From Deltaproteobacteria bacterium (GTDB taxonomy: Bacteria; Desulfobacterota; Binatia; UBA9968; JAJDTQ01): a stretch of DNA of 48,397 bases. Positions 1 through 13,922 of this stretch are shown here, in pieces. Both the position numbers and the translations under genes were made by a program. The stretch is from assembly GCA_028821115.1 (NCBI GenBank), contig JAPPHF010000013.1, positions 1-48,397 of the forward strand, written 5' to 3'. Position 1 is the stretch's first letter. Every line of letters starts with the position of its first letter. The notes under the pieces were generated by a model. The model saw nothing but the letters and a program-made list of their open reading frames with translations. It searched no databases and had not been told where the DNA came from.

Positions 1-2
1 GC

Positions 3-428
3 CACCGCGGCGGCCTCGGCTTCGTCCGCGAATACCGCATCCTCCAGGACGAAGTCCGCTTCTCCATGCGCACCGACAAACACGCCCTCGCCCCCCAGGG
101 CATCGACGGCGGCCGCCCGGGCGGCACCGGGGGCTGCATCATCAACCCCGGCAGAGAGGACGAGCGCAGCATGCCTTCGCGGTTCGGCGACCAGCGGCTG
201 AAGACCGGCGACGTGCTGCGGGTGGAGAGGCCGGGCGGCGGCGGCGTGGGAGCGGCCTTTGAGCGAAATCTGGAGGCGGTGCTGGACGATGTGCGGCAGG
301 GGTACGTGTCGGTGGAGAGGGCGCGGAGTGACTACGGGGCGGTATTAGGCGGCCAAGAGGACGAGGTCGTCCTGGATCGGGCCGCGACCCGGGCACTGCG
401 TGGCAAACAAGGTGACGGTGCCTGTTGA
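3..428 (+). CDS. hydantoinase B/oxoprolinase family protein, C-terminal part (truncated by window start)
   Basis: Frame 3 is open from the window edge: HRGGLGFVREYRILQDEVRFSMRTDKHALAPQGIDGGRPGG...FGDQRLKTGDVLRVERPGGGGVGAAFERNLEAVLDDVRQGYVSVERARSDYGAVL, typical of HyuB C-termini. Confidence 0.85.
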   Translation, partial: HRGGLGFVREYRILQDEVRFSMRTDKHALAPQGIDGGRPGGTGGCIINPGREDERSMPSRFGDQRLKTGDVLRVERPGGGGVGAAFERNLEAVLDDVRQGYVSVERARSDYGAVLGGQEDEVVLDRAATRALRGKQGDGAC

Positions 429-450
429 TCCGGCACCGCGTAGCGACATG

Positions 451-828
451 TCATGCAGTCGGTTTCTTGACCTTGGCGATCTGTCTCATTGCCAAGGCAG
501 CCACGGCCAGCCTGCGGACATCTTTCCAACAATCATAGGATTGCAAAGCTTCGATCGTCCAATTTCCGGAATTTGCTTCGCCGCTCATTTGGTCAAGTTT
601 ACGGTCCAAAGACTGGAGTGCTAGTAGTTCGTCTTGTGTCAACTGGTTCCGTGACTCCGCGTCGGTAACGACCCAGCAATTGTCGTTGTAGTCGAGCGCC
701 AGCTCATCGACCGCTCGGCAATCACCTGCCGCCTCAAGTATCGCAAGCTGTTCACTGGCGGGAAGTGCAAGGTTGAGGACTGCATCCCACAGGGTCGCAA
801 GTTGTTCCTTCGATGTCGACTTGGGCAT
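451..828 (-). CDS. conserved hypothetical protein, 125 aa (ELALDYND...LDRKLDQMSG...WTIEALQSYDCWKDVRRLA; resembles small immunity-like hypotheticals)
   Basis: ORF with coherent composition; family resemblance from memory only. Confidence 0.6.
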   Translation of the reverse strand: MPKSTSKEQLATLWDAVLNLALPASEQLAILEAAGDCRAVDELALDYNDNCWVVTDAESRNQLTQDELLALQSLDRKLDQMSGEANSGNWTIEALQSYDCWKDVRRLAVAALAMRQIAKVKKPTA

Positions 829-960
829 CGCGTCAATCTCTGTCAGATCTTGATGTGATCACGACGCGGGCGTCCCGAGAAATGATTACATAAATCTGTT
901 CGTCCACACCCTTGATCCACCTGAACCTACCCATAGTGCACTGCTGTTCCGCACACCACT

Positions 961-1506
961 TCACTGATGGCGCGCGCCTTCGACACCGGCAATGACATTG
1001 GCGTCTACAATGTGGTGGAATGCTCGCCTCCACCACCCTCCATGTATATCTATGCCGAGCTCGTCTGCTTGGTACTGAATAGGATTGCCCTGTTCATTGG
1101 TATCCCACCGAACGCGAATGCGATGTGCGCATTCGTACGGATCATCCGGAACGTGGTGGGAAAAATAGTACTCTGAAGTCGTGCTTCCAATTGCCAATTC
1201 CCCTGGGTTGTTGCTGTTTGGCATTAACACCGTGCTGCCAATCGGAATAAGACTAAAGCCGTGCAAGTATCCAGCTACGTGCCGAGGGATATCCTGCCAG
1301 TTGTAACAGTCAGCTACAGCCTCTGCCCCATCGTCCATCAGGTTTCCTACACCCGGCCAGCCTATGCGCACGAAGCTGTCCGCCAAGCATTTGCTGTAAT
1401 AGCTGAAGAAGGTTTGCGGATATTCGGGAGGCTCCCCTGGAACGAAGCAGTTTTCTACATTAGGATTGTTGTGGGCCGTGTGTCCGTTTACTCTGATGAA
1501 ATACAC
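961..1506 (-). CDS. hypothetical protein with possible EVE/Mrr-N-like (PUA-like) domain
   Basis: 181 aa; FVRIGWPGVGNL...VAGYLHGFSLIPIGSTVLMPNSNNPGELAIGSTTSEYYFSHHVPDDPYECAHRIRVRWD resembles the N-terminal reader-type domain of Mrr-like proteins. Confidence 0.5.
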   Translation of the reverse strand: MYFIRVNGHTAHNNPNVENCFVPGEPPEYPQTFFSYYSKCLADSFVRIGWPGVGNLMDDGAEAVADCYNWQDIPRHVAGYLHGFSLIPIGSTVLMPNSNNPGELAIGSTTSEYYFSHHVPDDPYECAHRIRVRWDTNEQGNPIQYQADELGIDIHGGWWRRAFHHIVDANVIAGVEGARHQ

Positions 1507-1521
1507 TTGTCGTTCCTCGGG

Positions 1522-2949
1522 TCACCGCCGGCTCACCGCCTCAAACAAATGCAACTGCGGCGTCTTCCCGTTGTCGTCCGCTAGCACGGGGTAGTTGGCG
1601 GTGAAGCAGGCGTCGCAGTAGCCGGTGGTGTCGCCCTTGAAGAAGGTGTAGAGGCCTTCGCGGCTGAGGTAGGCGAGGGAGTCGGCGCCGATGAAGGCGC
1701 GGATGCCCTCGACGGAGTGGACGGAGGCGATGAGCTCCTTGTGGGTGGGGGTATCGATGCCGTAGTAGCAGGGGCTGATGGTGGGGGGTGAGCTGATGCG
1801 CACGTGGACCTCGGCGGCCCCGGCTTCGCGCAGCATGCGGATGATCTTCTGGCTGGTGGTGCCGCGGACGATGGAGTCGTCCACCACCACCACGCGCTTG
1901 CCCTGGAGCACCTCGCGCATGGCGTTGAGCTTGATCTTGACGCCGAAGTTGCGGATGTGCTGCTGCGGCTCGATGAACGTGCGGCCGACGTAATGGTTGC
2001 GGATCAGGGCGAGGTCGAGCGGGATGCCGGACTGCTCGGCATAGCCGATCGCAGCGGGGACGCCGGAATCGGGTACCGGAGTCACCAGATCGGCGTCCAC
2101 GTGGCTTTCCCGGGCAAGCTGGCGGCCCAGCTCCTTTCGGTACTGGTAGACGCTGTGGCCGAAGACGTTGCTGTCGGGCCGGGAAAAGTAGATGGACTCG
2201 AAGATGCACCGGGCGGGCGACGTCTCCGGAAAAGGCTTGAGGGACTCCATGCCGCCGGGGCCGACGACCAGCACCTCTCCGGGTTCCACCTCGCGAACGT
2301 ACTCGGCTTCGATGAGGTCGAGCACGCAGGTTTCCGATGCCACCACGTAGGAGTCCGACTTGTCGGCTCGCGGGAAACGGCCCAGGATCAACGGCCGGAA
2401 GCCCACGGGGTCGCGGGCGGCGATCATGGTGTCGGCGGTCAGGAACACCAACGAGTAGGAGCCTTTGACCTGACGGAGTGCGTCGATCACCCGGGCGGTC
2501 AGGGTGGTCTCCCTCGAGGTGGCGATGAGGTGGATGATCACCTCGGTGTCGGAGGTGGACTGGAAGATGGAGCCGGACTCCTCAAGCTGCTCCCGGAGTT
2601 GGTTGGCGTTGATCAGGTTGCCGTTGTGGGACACGGCGATGGGTCCGTTAGCGTACTCCACCACGAACGGCTGGGCGTTCTTGATGTCGGTGTGCCCGGC
2701 GGTGGAATAGCGGTTGTGGCCAATGGCCGAGGTACCCTGCAGGTTCTTGATGATATCTTCGTTGAAGACATCGGCCACCAGCCCCATCTGGCGGTGGGAG
2801 ATGAGGGCGCCGCCGTCGGATGACACGATACCCGAGGACTCCTGGCCGCGGTGCTGCAGCGCATAGAGCCCCAGGTACACCATGTTGGCGGCTTCGGGGT
2901 GGCCATGGACTCCGACCACCGCGCATTCTTCATGGAACTTGTCGAACAT
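1522..2949 (-). CDS. purF: amidophosphoribosyltransferase
   Basis: MFDKFHEECAVVGV..., LQHRGQESSGI, VVVVDDSIVRGTTS PRPP motif. Confidence 0.97.
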   Translation of the reverse strand: MFDKFHEECAVVGVHGHPEAANMVYLGLYALQHRGQESSGIVSSDGGALISHRQMGLVADVFNEDIIKNLQGTSAIGHNRYSTAGHTDIKNAQPFVVEYANGPIAVSHNGNLINANQLREQLEESGSIFQSTSDTEVIIHLIATSRETTLTARVIDALRQVKGSYSLVFLTADTMIAARDPVGFRPLILGRFPRADKSDSYVVASETCVLDLIEAEYVREVEPGEVLVVGPGGMESLKPFPETSPARCIFESIYFSRPDSNVFGHSVYQYRKELGRQLARESHVDADLVTPVPDSGVPAAIGYAEQSGIPLDLALIRNHYVGRTFIEPQQHIRNFGVKIKLNAMREVLQGKRVVVVDDSIVRGTTSQKIIRMLREAGAAEVHVRISSPPTISPCYYGIDTPTHKELIASVHSVEGIRAFIGADSLAYLSREGLYTFFKGDTTGYCDACFTANYPVLADDNGKTPQLHLFEAVSRR

Positions 2950-3033
2950 GACGTCCCTGTCCCAAGCAAGGCGTTAGAAACCCGCCCCTACGACCTGTTT
3001 GGCCTGCCAAACGCTACTCCATCCGTATAAGTT

Positions 3034-5303
<2,270 letters not shown>

Positions 5304-5307
<4 letters not shown>

Positions 5308-6008
5308 GAGCCGCTCCCGCGCCGGATCTCGTCGACCATGGACGAGAAGATCTTGAGGCCGCTCTCTCCCCCGAGCACGGCTTCGGTGGCGTCCTCGGGA
5401 TGCGGCATGAGGCCGAACACGTTGCGCGCGCGGTTGCAGATGCCGGCGATGCCGTCCGCCGAGCCGTTGGGGTTGGCCTCTTCGGACACCTCGCCCGCCG
5501 CGTCCGCGTAGCGCAGCAGCACCTGTCCGTTGTCGTCGAGCTGTTTCAGGGTGGCGGGATTGGCGTAGTAGCGGCCTTCGCCGTGCTTCACTGGCATCTC
5601 CAGCAATTCGCCGGGCTCGGCCAGACGCGTGAACGGGGAGCGGTTGTCCTCGACCCGCAGATACACCCGCCGGCACACGAAACGTAGCGAGGCATTACGG
5701 GTCAGAGCCCCAGGCAGCAGCCCCGATTCGCAGAGGATCTGGAAACCGTTGCAGATGCCGAGCACCAGCCCGCCCGACCCGGCGAAGTCGACGATGCCCT
5801 GCATGACCGGCGAGAAGCGGGCCATGGCGCCGGCCCGCAGGTAGTCGCCGTAGGAGAAGCCGCCGGGCAGCACCACGCCGTCGCAGCCGCCGGGGAACGG
5901 GTCCTTGTGCCAGAGGGTGCGGACATCCTGCCCGAGCACGTTGCGCAGGCAGTGGAGGACGTCGTCGTCGTCGCAGGAACCGGGAAAAACGGCCACTCCC
6001 CAACGCAT
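5304..6008 (-). CDS. purQ: phosphoribosylformylglycinamidine synthase subunit PurQ (glutaminase)
   Basis: [12 protein letters not shown]..., [30 protein letters not shown]. Confidence 0.96.
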
Positions 6009-6012
6009 GCTT

Positions 6013-6194
6013 AGTGTCCTGTCTGGTCCATTCGCACGACAATCTGCTGGTCTTTTTCGCCGTCGGCTGCGTTGCTCTTCCTCGCGTGGTACCCGCCCTG
6101 GGGCGACCTACGGTCGCCCCCACTCGTCATCGCGCCTTGCCGACAACGAAAAATCCTGCGCATCTTGCCGCGCGAATGGACCAGACAGGACACT
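6013..6194. mobile_element. MITE-like inverted-repeat element, non-coding, TA-flanked
   Basis: Left arm 6013-6035 AGTGTCCTGTCTGGTCCATTCGC is the exact reverse complement of right arm 6172-6194 GCGAATGGACCAGACAGGACACT; central perfect hairpin GGGGCGACC-TAC-GGTCGCCCC at 6100-6120; flanking TA on both sides (TA|GTGTCC...GGACAC|TA). Confidence 0.8.
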
Positions 6195-6444
6195 ATTCCG
6201 CGGGTTCCAGGATCTCGAAGCGGTAGTCTTCGATGACGGGGTTGGCGAGGAGCTTGTCGCACATGCGCCGAGCCTGCTGCTCCGCGTCCTCGGCCGCAGA
6301 CACGTCCATGTGAAGCTCCAGGTATTTGCCGACGCGGACGTCTTGCACCGCGCCGAAGCCGAGGCTGTGGAGGGAGTTCTGGACCGCCTTGCCCTGGGGG
6401 TCCAGGACTCCCTCCTTGAGGGTCACGAAGACTTTGACGAGCAA
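6193..6444 (-). CDS. purS: phosphoribosylformylglycinamidine synthase subunit PurS
   Basis: 83 aa VFVTLKEGVLDPQGKAVQNSLHSLGFGAVQDVRVGKYLEL. Confidence 0.95.
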   Translation of the reverse strand: MLVKVFVTLKEGVLDPQGKAVQNSLHSLGFGAVQDVRVGKYLELHMDVSAAEDAEQQARRMCDKLLANPVIEDYRFEILEPAE

Positions 6445-6453
6445 GGTGCGGTC

Positions 6454-7161
6454 CTAGCCGCCGGTGACCCGGCGGCAGACCTCCTGGTAGGCGTCCTCGA
6501 CGCCGCCCAGGTCGCGGCGGAAGCGGTCCTTGTCCATCTTCTCGAGGGAGCCCTTCTGCCAGAAGCGACAGGTGTCGGGGCAGATCTCGTCGGCGAGGAC
6601 GACCTGGCCGTCGCGCTTCCCGAACTCGAGCTTGAAGTCCACCAGGATCAGGTCCCGCTCGTCGAAGAACGCCGTCATCAGATCATTGATGCGGAAGGTG
6701 AGACGCTTGATCTCCGCCAGCTCCTCGGCGGTGGCATAGCCCAGCGCCAGGATGTGGTAGTCATTGATGATCGGGTCATCGAGCTCGTCGCACTTGTAGC
6801 AGAACTCCAAGATGGTGGTGGACAACGACTGCCCCTCCTCCAGCCCGAGCCGCTTGGCCATGCTGCCGGCGACGATGTTCCGGATAATGACCTCGATGGG
6901 AAGCATGTCCAGCTTCCACACCAGCATCTCCCGCTCGTCCAGGCGCTCCAGGAAGTGCGTCGGCACGCCGTTGTCTTCCAGGTGCTTGAACAGCACCTCG
7001 GAGATGGCGTTGTTGACGATCCCCTTGGAGGTGACGGTGCCGAGCTTCTTCTTGTTGAAGGCGCTGGCGTCGTCCTTGAAATACTGGATCATCTTGGCGG
7101 GGTCGTCGGTGGCGTAGAGCTTCTTCGCCTTGCCCTCGTACATGAACTCGCGCTTTTCCAT
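6454..7161 (-). CDS. purC: phosphoribosylaminoimidazole-succinocarboxamide synthase
   Basis: MEKREFMYEGKAKKLYATDDPAK..., EVIIRNIVAGS; start placed at the internal Met, not the longer ORF start. Confidence 0.95.
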   Translation of the reverse strand: MEKREFMYEGKAKKLYATDDPAKMIQYFKDDASAFNKKKLGTVTSKGIVNNAISEVLFKHLEDNGVPTHFLERLDEREMLVWKLDMLPIEVIIRNIVAGSMAKRLGLEEGQSLSTTILEFCYKCDELDDPIINDYHILALGYATAEELAEIKRLTFRINDLMTAFFDERDLILVDFKLEFGKRDGQVVLADEICPDTCRFWQKGSLEKMDKDRFRRDLGGVEDAYQEVCRRVTGG

Positions 7162-7219
7162 GGCTCTCCTCGTGCGCCCCTTGGGCGCGTGTTGAATCCC
7201 GTCCGGCGCAGCCGCCGCT

Positions 7220-8518
7220 TCACGCTTCGCCGAACACACGGTCAAAGATCGCGTCCACGTGCCTGAAGCAATCCTTGAGGTCCCAGATTTCATCGATCTC
7301 GCCGGCGGTCAGGCTCTCCATCACCGTCGGGTCTTCGAGCAATTGCTGCTTGAGGTCCTTTCCCTCCTTGGCGGCCACGAGACCGTGGCGCTGGACGATC
7401 TTGTAGGCATCGTCGCGGGAAATGCCCTTCTCCACCAGCCGCAGGAGGACGCCCTGCGAGAACACCGCGCCGCCGCTCAGCGCGAGGTTGCGCTCCATGT
7501 TCTCGGGATAGACGCACAGGTTCCGGATCACGTGGGTCACCCGGTACAGCATGAAGTCCAGCAGGATGGTGGCGTCCGGGCCGATGACCCGTTCCACCGA
7601 GGAGTGGCTGATGTCGCGCTCGTGCCAGAGGGCGACGTTCTCCAGCGCCGAGACGGAATACGACCGCACCAGCCTGGCTAGCCCGCAGACGTTCTCGGTC
7701 AGGATCGGGTTGCGCTTGTGGGGCATGGCCGACGAGCCCATCTGCGTCGCCGCGAACGGCTCCTCGGCTTCCAGCACCTCGGTGCGCTGAAGGTGGCGGA
7801 TCTCCACCGCGAACTTCTCGATGGAGCTGGCCAGCACCGCCAGGACGCTGAAGAAGTAGGCGTGACGGTCGCGCTGGATGATCTGGTTCGACACCGGATC
7901 GGGGGTGATGCCCGCGGCCTTGCACACGTAGGCTTCCACTTCCGGGGGGACCTGCGCGTAGGTGCCCACCGCGCCGGAGATGATGCCGCAACTGATCTCG
8001 CCGGCGGCGCCCTCCAGACGCGCCAGGTTCCGGCGCATCTCCTCGTGCCACAGGGCCATCTTGAGGCCGAAGGTGATGGGCTCGGCGTGGATGCCGTGGG
8101 TGCGGCCCATCATCGGCGTGTCCTTGTAGCGGAACGCCTGCTCACGCAACGCCGACAACAACTCGCGCACGTCCTCTACCAGGAGCGCGCTGGCGTCCTT
8201 GAGCTGCAGCGAGAACCCCGTGTCCATGACGTCGGACGAGGTCATGCCGACGTGCACGAAGCGGGCGTCGTCGCCGATAGACTCGGCCAGGCAGCGCAGG
8301 AACGCGATCACCTCGTGATGGACCTCGCGCTCGATCTCTCGGATACGGGCTACGTCGATGCGAGCGTTCTCACGGATACGCGCCGGCGCGTCCACGGGTA
8401 CCTTGCCCATGCCGGCCAGCGCTTCCGTGGCCAGGATCTCGATCTCCAGCCACTTGGCGAAGCGGTTCTCCTCCGACCATATCCGCGCCATCGCGGGCCG
8501 TGTGTAGCGTTCTATCAT
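7220..8518 (-). CDS. purB: adenylosuccinate lyase
   Basis: MIERYTRPAMARIWSEENRFAKWLEIE..., signature GSSAMPHKRNP. Confidence 0.97.
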   Translation of the reverse strand: MIERYTRPAMARIWSEENRFAKWLEIEILATEALAGMGKVPVDAPARIRENARIDVARIREIEREVHHEVIAFLRCLAESIGDDARFVHVGMTSSDVMDTGFSLQLKDASALLVEDVRELLSALREQAFRYKDTPMMGRTHGIHAEPITFGLKMALWHEEMRRNLARLEGAAGEISCGIISGAVGTYAQVPPEVEAYVCKAAGITPDPVSNQIIQRDRHAYFFSVLAVLASSIEKFAVEIRHLQRTEVLEAEEPFAATQMGSSAMPHKRNPILTENVCGLARLVRSYSVSALENVALWHERDISHSSVERVIGPDATILLDFMLYRVTHVIRNLCVYPENMERNLALSGGAVFSQGVLLRLVEKGISRDDAYKIVQRHGLVAAKEGKDLKQQLLEDPTVMESLTAGEIDEIWDLKDCFRHVDAIFDRVFGEA

Positions 8519-8519
8519 C

Positions 8520-8999
8520 CTACTTCGATGTGTGACCGAAGCCTCCGGCGTCGCGCGCGGATGCCGGAAGCTCGTCCACTTCTTCCCAGCGCACCCGGGC
8601 GACGCGCTGGACGACCATTTGGGCGATCCGGTCGCCGCGACGGATGGTCACGGGCTCGGACCCCAGGTTGATCATAGCCAGTTGAACCTCGCCCCGGTAG
8701 TCCGAATCGATGGTGCCGGGGCTGTTCACCAAGGTTACGCCTTGTTTGAACGCCAAGCCGCTCCGCGGACGGATCTGGGCCTCGAAACCCGCGGGCAGTG
8801 CCAGGGCGAAGCCCGCCGGTATGAGCACCCGTTCCAGCGGCGCCAGCACGATGTCATCCCCGATCGCCGCGGCGACATCCAGGCCCGCCGAGCCCTCGGT
8901 CATGTACCGGGGCAACGGAACCGCCGGCTCGCCGTGCCGAACCCGCTTGATCGCGACCTTGACTTCGGCGGTGAACTCCGGCGTCGTTTTCGCGCCCAA
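8520..8999 (-). CDS. dut: dUTP diphosphatase
   Basis: [58 protein letters not shown] start at 8997-8999 proposed from SD GGAGGAG; the ORF track start (9104) runs through a REP-like palindrome. Confidence 0.85.
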   Translation of the reverse strand: MGAKTTPEFTAEVKVAIKRVRHGEPAVPLPRYMTEGSAGLDVAAAIGDDIVLAPLERVLIPAGFALALPAGFEAQIRPRSGLAFKQGVTLVNSPGTIDSDYRGEVQLAMINLGSEPVTIRRGDRIAQMVVQRVARVRWEEVDELPASARDAGGFGHTSK

Positions 9000-9104
9000 G
9001 CGGCTCTCCTCCGCGGGTACCGACACGGGCGGGTTGAAGTCCGCCCTATAGTTGTTCGAATCGATCAGCGGATCCGGCAAGCTGCCGGAAGTCTGTTCGA
9101 GCAA

Positions 9105-10400
9105 TCAGGAATCGATTGCGGATGCAGCCACCGAGGGCTGCACGGGATTGCCAAACGGTAGCCCTTCGACGCTGTGCCCGTCAAGGTCGCCCAGCACGGT
9201 GGCGGTCAGGGATCCGGCGACGAAACACTCGCGGGCCAGGGCCTCGACGGCGTCGAGGGACACGGCGCGGACGCCCTCGGCGATCTCGTCCAGCGATATC
9301 TGCCTGCCGTGGTGCATCTCGCACCGGGTCATGTGACTCATCCACGAGTCCGCGGACTCGAGACCCAGCAGGGTATTGCCGATGAGCTGATTCCGCGCCC
9401 GCGCAAGCTCCGCCTCGGTCACATCCCCCTTCGCCACCTTGAACATCTCCTCCAGGGCCAAGTCGATGACCTCCCGGGTCCATTCCGCCTTGGTGCCGAC
9501 GTAGACGCCGAGGTAGCCCACATCACAGTACGAGGACAGAAAGGAATAGACCGAGTAGGCCTTGCCGCGCCGCTCGCGGATCTCCTGGAAGAGGCGCGAG
9601 CTCATGCCGCCGCCCAGCAGCGTGTTGAGCACGTGCGCGACGTAGCTCCGAGGATCGCCGTGAGGCAGTCCCGGCGCCCCGAGACAGATGTGCACCTGCC
9701 CCAGCTCCCTGGGATGCTGGAACAGGCCGTGGCCGATGTCGGGAGGAACGTCCGCGCCCTCCAAAGAGCCGGAAGGAAGCGCGCCAAACTCGCCGGCCGC
9801 CGCGTCCACCAACTCGGCATGCGAGAGGTTGCCGGCGCCGGCGATGATCACCCGGCCCGGGAGATACCTCTCCGCCATGAAGCCGACCAAGTCGGCGCGG
9901 GTGAAACCGTCGACCGTTGCCGCTTCCCCGCTGATCGGCCGGCCCAGCGGGTGGTCCCCGAAATAGTCGCGGCTGAACAGGTCGTGGACGAAGTCCTCGG
10001 GGTTCTCGTCCGCGGAGGCGATCTCCTGGAGTATTACCGTCCGCTCCCGCTCGATCTCGTCGGGATCGAACACCGAGTTGAGAAAGATGTCCTTGAGGAC
10101 ATCCACCGCCAGCGGCAGGTGCTCGTCCACCACCTTGGCGTAGTAACAGGTGGTTTCCTTGCCGGTGAAGGCATTGATGAAACCGCCGACGGAATCCATC
10201 TCCTCGGCGATACCTTGCGCGCTACGCCGTTCTGTTCCCTTGAACAGCAGGTGTTCGACGAAGTGCGACAGTCCGCCCTGCCGGCGTTGCTCGTGACGGG
10301 AGCCGTTCTGCACCCAGACGCCGAGACTCACCGCCCGGGTCCCGGTATGCTGCTCCGTCAGAATCCTGATGCCGTTGTCCAGAACTGTCTTTTCGAACAT
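9105..10400 (-). CDS. M16 family zinc metallopeptidase (pitrilysin/MPP-like)
   Basis: Inverted zinc motif HxxEH in GGLSHFVEHLLFKGTERRSA; INAFTGKETTCYYAKV. Confidence 0.93.
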   Translation of the reverse strand: MFEKTVLDNGIRILTEQHTGTRAVSLGVWVQNGSRHEQRRQGGLSHFVEHLLFKGTERRSAQGIAEEMDSVGGFINAFTGKETTCYYAKVVDEHLPLAVDVLKDIFLNSVFDPDEIERERTVILQEIASADENPEDFVHDLFSRDYFGDHPLGRPISGEAATVDGFTRADLVGFMAERYLPGRVIIAGAGNLSHAELVDAAAGEFGALPSGSLEGADVPPDIGHGLFQHPRELGQVHICLGAPGLPHGDPRSYVAHVLNTLLGGGMSSRLFQEIRERRGKAYSVYSFLSSYCDVGYLGVYVGTKAEWTREVIDLALEEMFKVAKGDVTEAELARARNQLIGNTLLGLESADSWMSHMTRCEMHHGRQISLDEIAEGVRAVSLDAVEALARECFVAGSLTATVLGDLDGHSVEGLPFGNPVQPSVAASAIDS

Positions 10401-10418
10401 CGGAAAAGATTCGGAGAC

Positions 10419-10439
10419 GGGCGGGTTCTAAACCCGCCC
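10419..10439. repeat. REP-like palindrome GGGCGGGTT-N3-AACCCGCCC
   Basis: Intergenic pnp/M16; same family as 14322, 19937, 25041. Confidence 0.75.
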
Positions 10440-10485
10440 CCTACAGGACTTGCCTGGATCGGGCGCAGGCGGGATCGAGCCCCCC

Positions 10486-12585
<2,100 letters not shown>

Positions 12586-12655
12586 ACAGGTATCCCCTCA
12601 AGGGTAGTGGGGGCTGAAGAGAAGAACGCGGGAAGGGACGCCAGCAGCGGGTATT

Positions 12656-12925
12656 CTAGCGGCGAATACCCAGGCGCTGGATCAAAGTCTGATACCTCTG
12701 AACATCCCTTTTCTTGAGATAATCCAGAAGCCGCCGCCTTTTTCCGACGAGCTTGAGCAGGCCCATCCGCGTGTGATGGTCCTTTTTGTGAGTTCTCAGA
12801 TGCTCTGTCAGGTAAGCGATGCGGTGGCTGTGAATTGCGACCTGCACCTCAGGCGAACCGGTGTCGGTGTCGTGGAGTCTGAATTTCTTGACCGTCTCGC
12901 TGGTCTGCTCCCGAGCTGATTCCAT
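12656..12925 (-). CDS. rpsO: 30S ribosomal protein S15
   Basis: [54 protein letters not shown]. Confidence 0.98.
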   Translation of the reverse strand: MESAREQTSETVKKFRLHDTDTGSPEVQVAIHSHRIAYLTEHLRTHKKDHHTRMGLLKLVGKRRRLLDYLKKRDVQRYQTLIQRLGIRR

Positions 12926-13005
12926 CTGACCCTTTTCTTTCTCCCTTTTTCTCGTATTTCACATGGTTTGTAGCATACGGGTCCCGCGCCTGTAAAGCTG
13001 TCCGC

Positions 13006-13911
13006 TCAGGGGCGATCGTCGAAAACCCGCAGGAGCCGCCACGCCTCGGCGGCCTTCTCCCAGCCTATCAGCGCCACCAGGTGACCCTCCGGATCCACCA
13101 CCCGGCGGGTGGTCTCGGCGGCCGCGGGCTCCGCGACCTCCGCCAGGGCGCCCTGGATGCCGCGCCGGAGCCGATCCGCCGCCTCCGCCCCCAGGACGGC
13201 GCAATCCAGATGCGCCAGGGCGTCGTTCAACGGCACCAGGGGAACGGCATCGCCGTCCTCGAGCGCCTCGAGGTCGTCCAGGAGCGCGGCGTCGGCGATC
13301 CGGAACCCGCCGGACGCCACCCGACGGAGACGGCTCAGGTAGGCGCCGCACCCCAGGGTGCGGCCGATATCGGCCGCCAGGGTCCTCACATAGGTCCCCT
13401 TGGAGCACGTGAGCTCGAACTCCAACTCGGCGTGGCCCACCTGCTCCAGCCGGGTGATGTCGATCCGGACGGGGCGGGGCTCCCGTTCCACCTCCAGCCC
13501 CTTGCGCGCCAACTCGTAGAGCCGGGAACCGTCCTTCTTGAGCGCCGAATACATCGGCGGCACCTGTTGGAGCGAACCGCTGAACTCGCGGCGCAGGAAC
13601 TCCATCTCCGCCGGACCGAGGCGCGGTGGCTCGCGCCGAGAAAGGAAATTGCCGGTGCGGTCCTGGGTGTCGGTCTCGGCTCCCAGCGTAATCACGCCGC
13701 TGTAGCCCTTGTCCGCGTCCAGGAAATACTGCGCGATCTTGGTCCCCTCGTTGACAGCCAGCGGCAGGAGGCCGGAAGCGAACGGGTCCAGGGTGCCAAG
13801 GTGGCCGACCTTCCGCGCCCCGGTGATCCGCTTCGCGGCGGCGACGACCCGGGCCGAGGAAGGACCTTCCGGCTTGTCCACCAGCAGGATGCCGCTCCTG
13901 ACCAGTTTCAT
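13006..13911 (-). CDS. truB: tRNA pseudouridine(55) synthase
   Basis: GILLVDKPEGPSSARVV..., KVGHLGTLDPFASGLLP. Confidence 0.96.
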   Translation of the reverse strand: MKLVRSGILLVDKPEGPSSARVVAAAKRITGARKVGHLGTLDPFASGLLPLAVNEGTKIAQYFLDADKGYSGVITLGAETDTQDRTGNFLSRREPPRLGPAEMEFLRREFSGSLQQVPPMYSALKKDGSRLYELARKGLEVEREPRPVRIDITRLEQVGHAELEFELTCSKGTYVRTLAADIGRTLGCGAYLSRLRRVASGGFRIADAALLDDLEALEDGDAVPLVPLNDALAHLDCAVLGAEAADRLRRGIQGALAEVAEPAAAETTRRVVDPEGHLVALIGWEKAAEAWRLLRVFDDRP

Positions 13912-13922
13912 GATCGCCCGCC

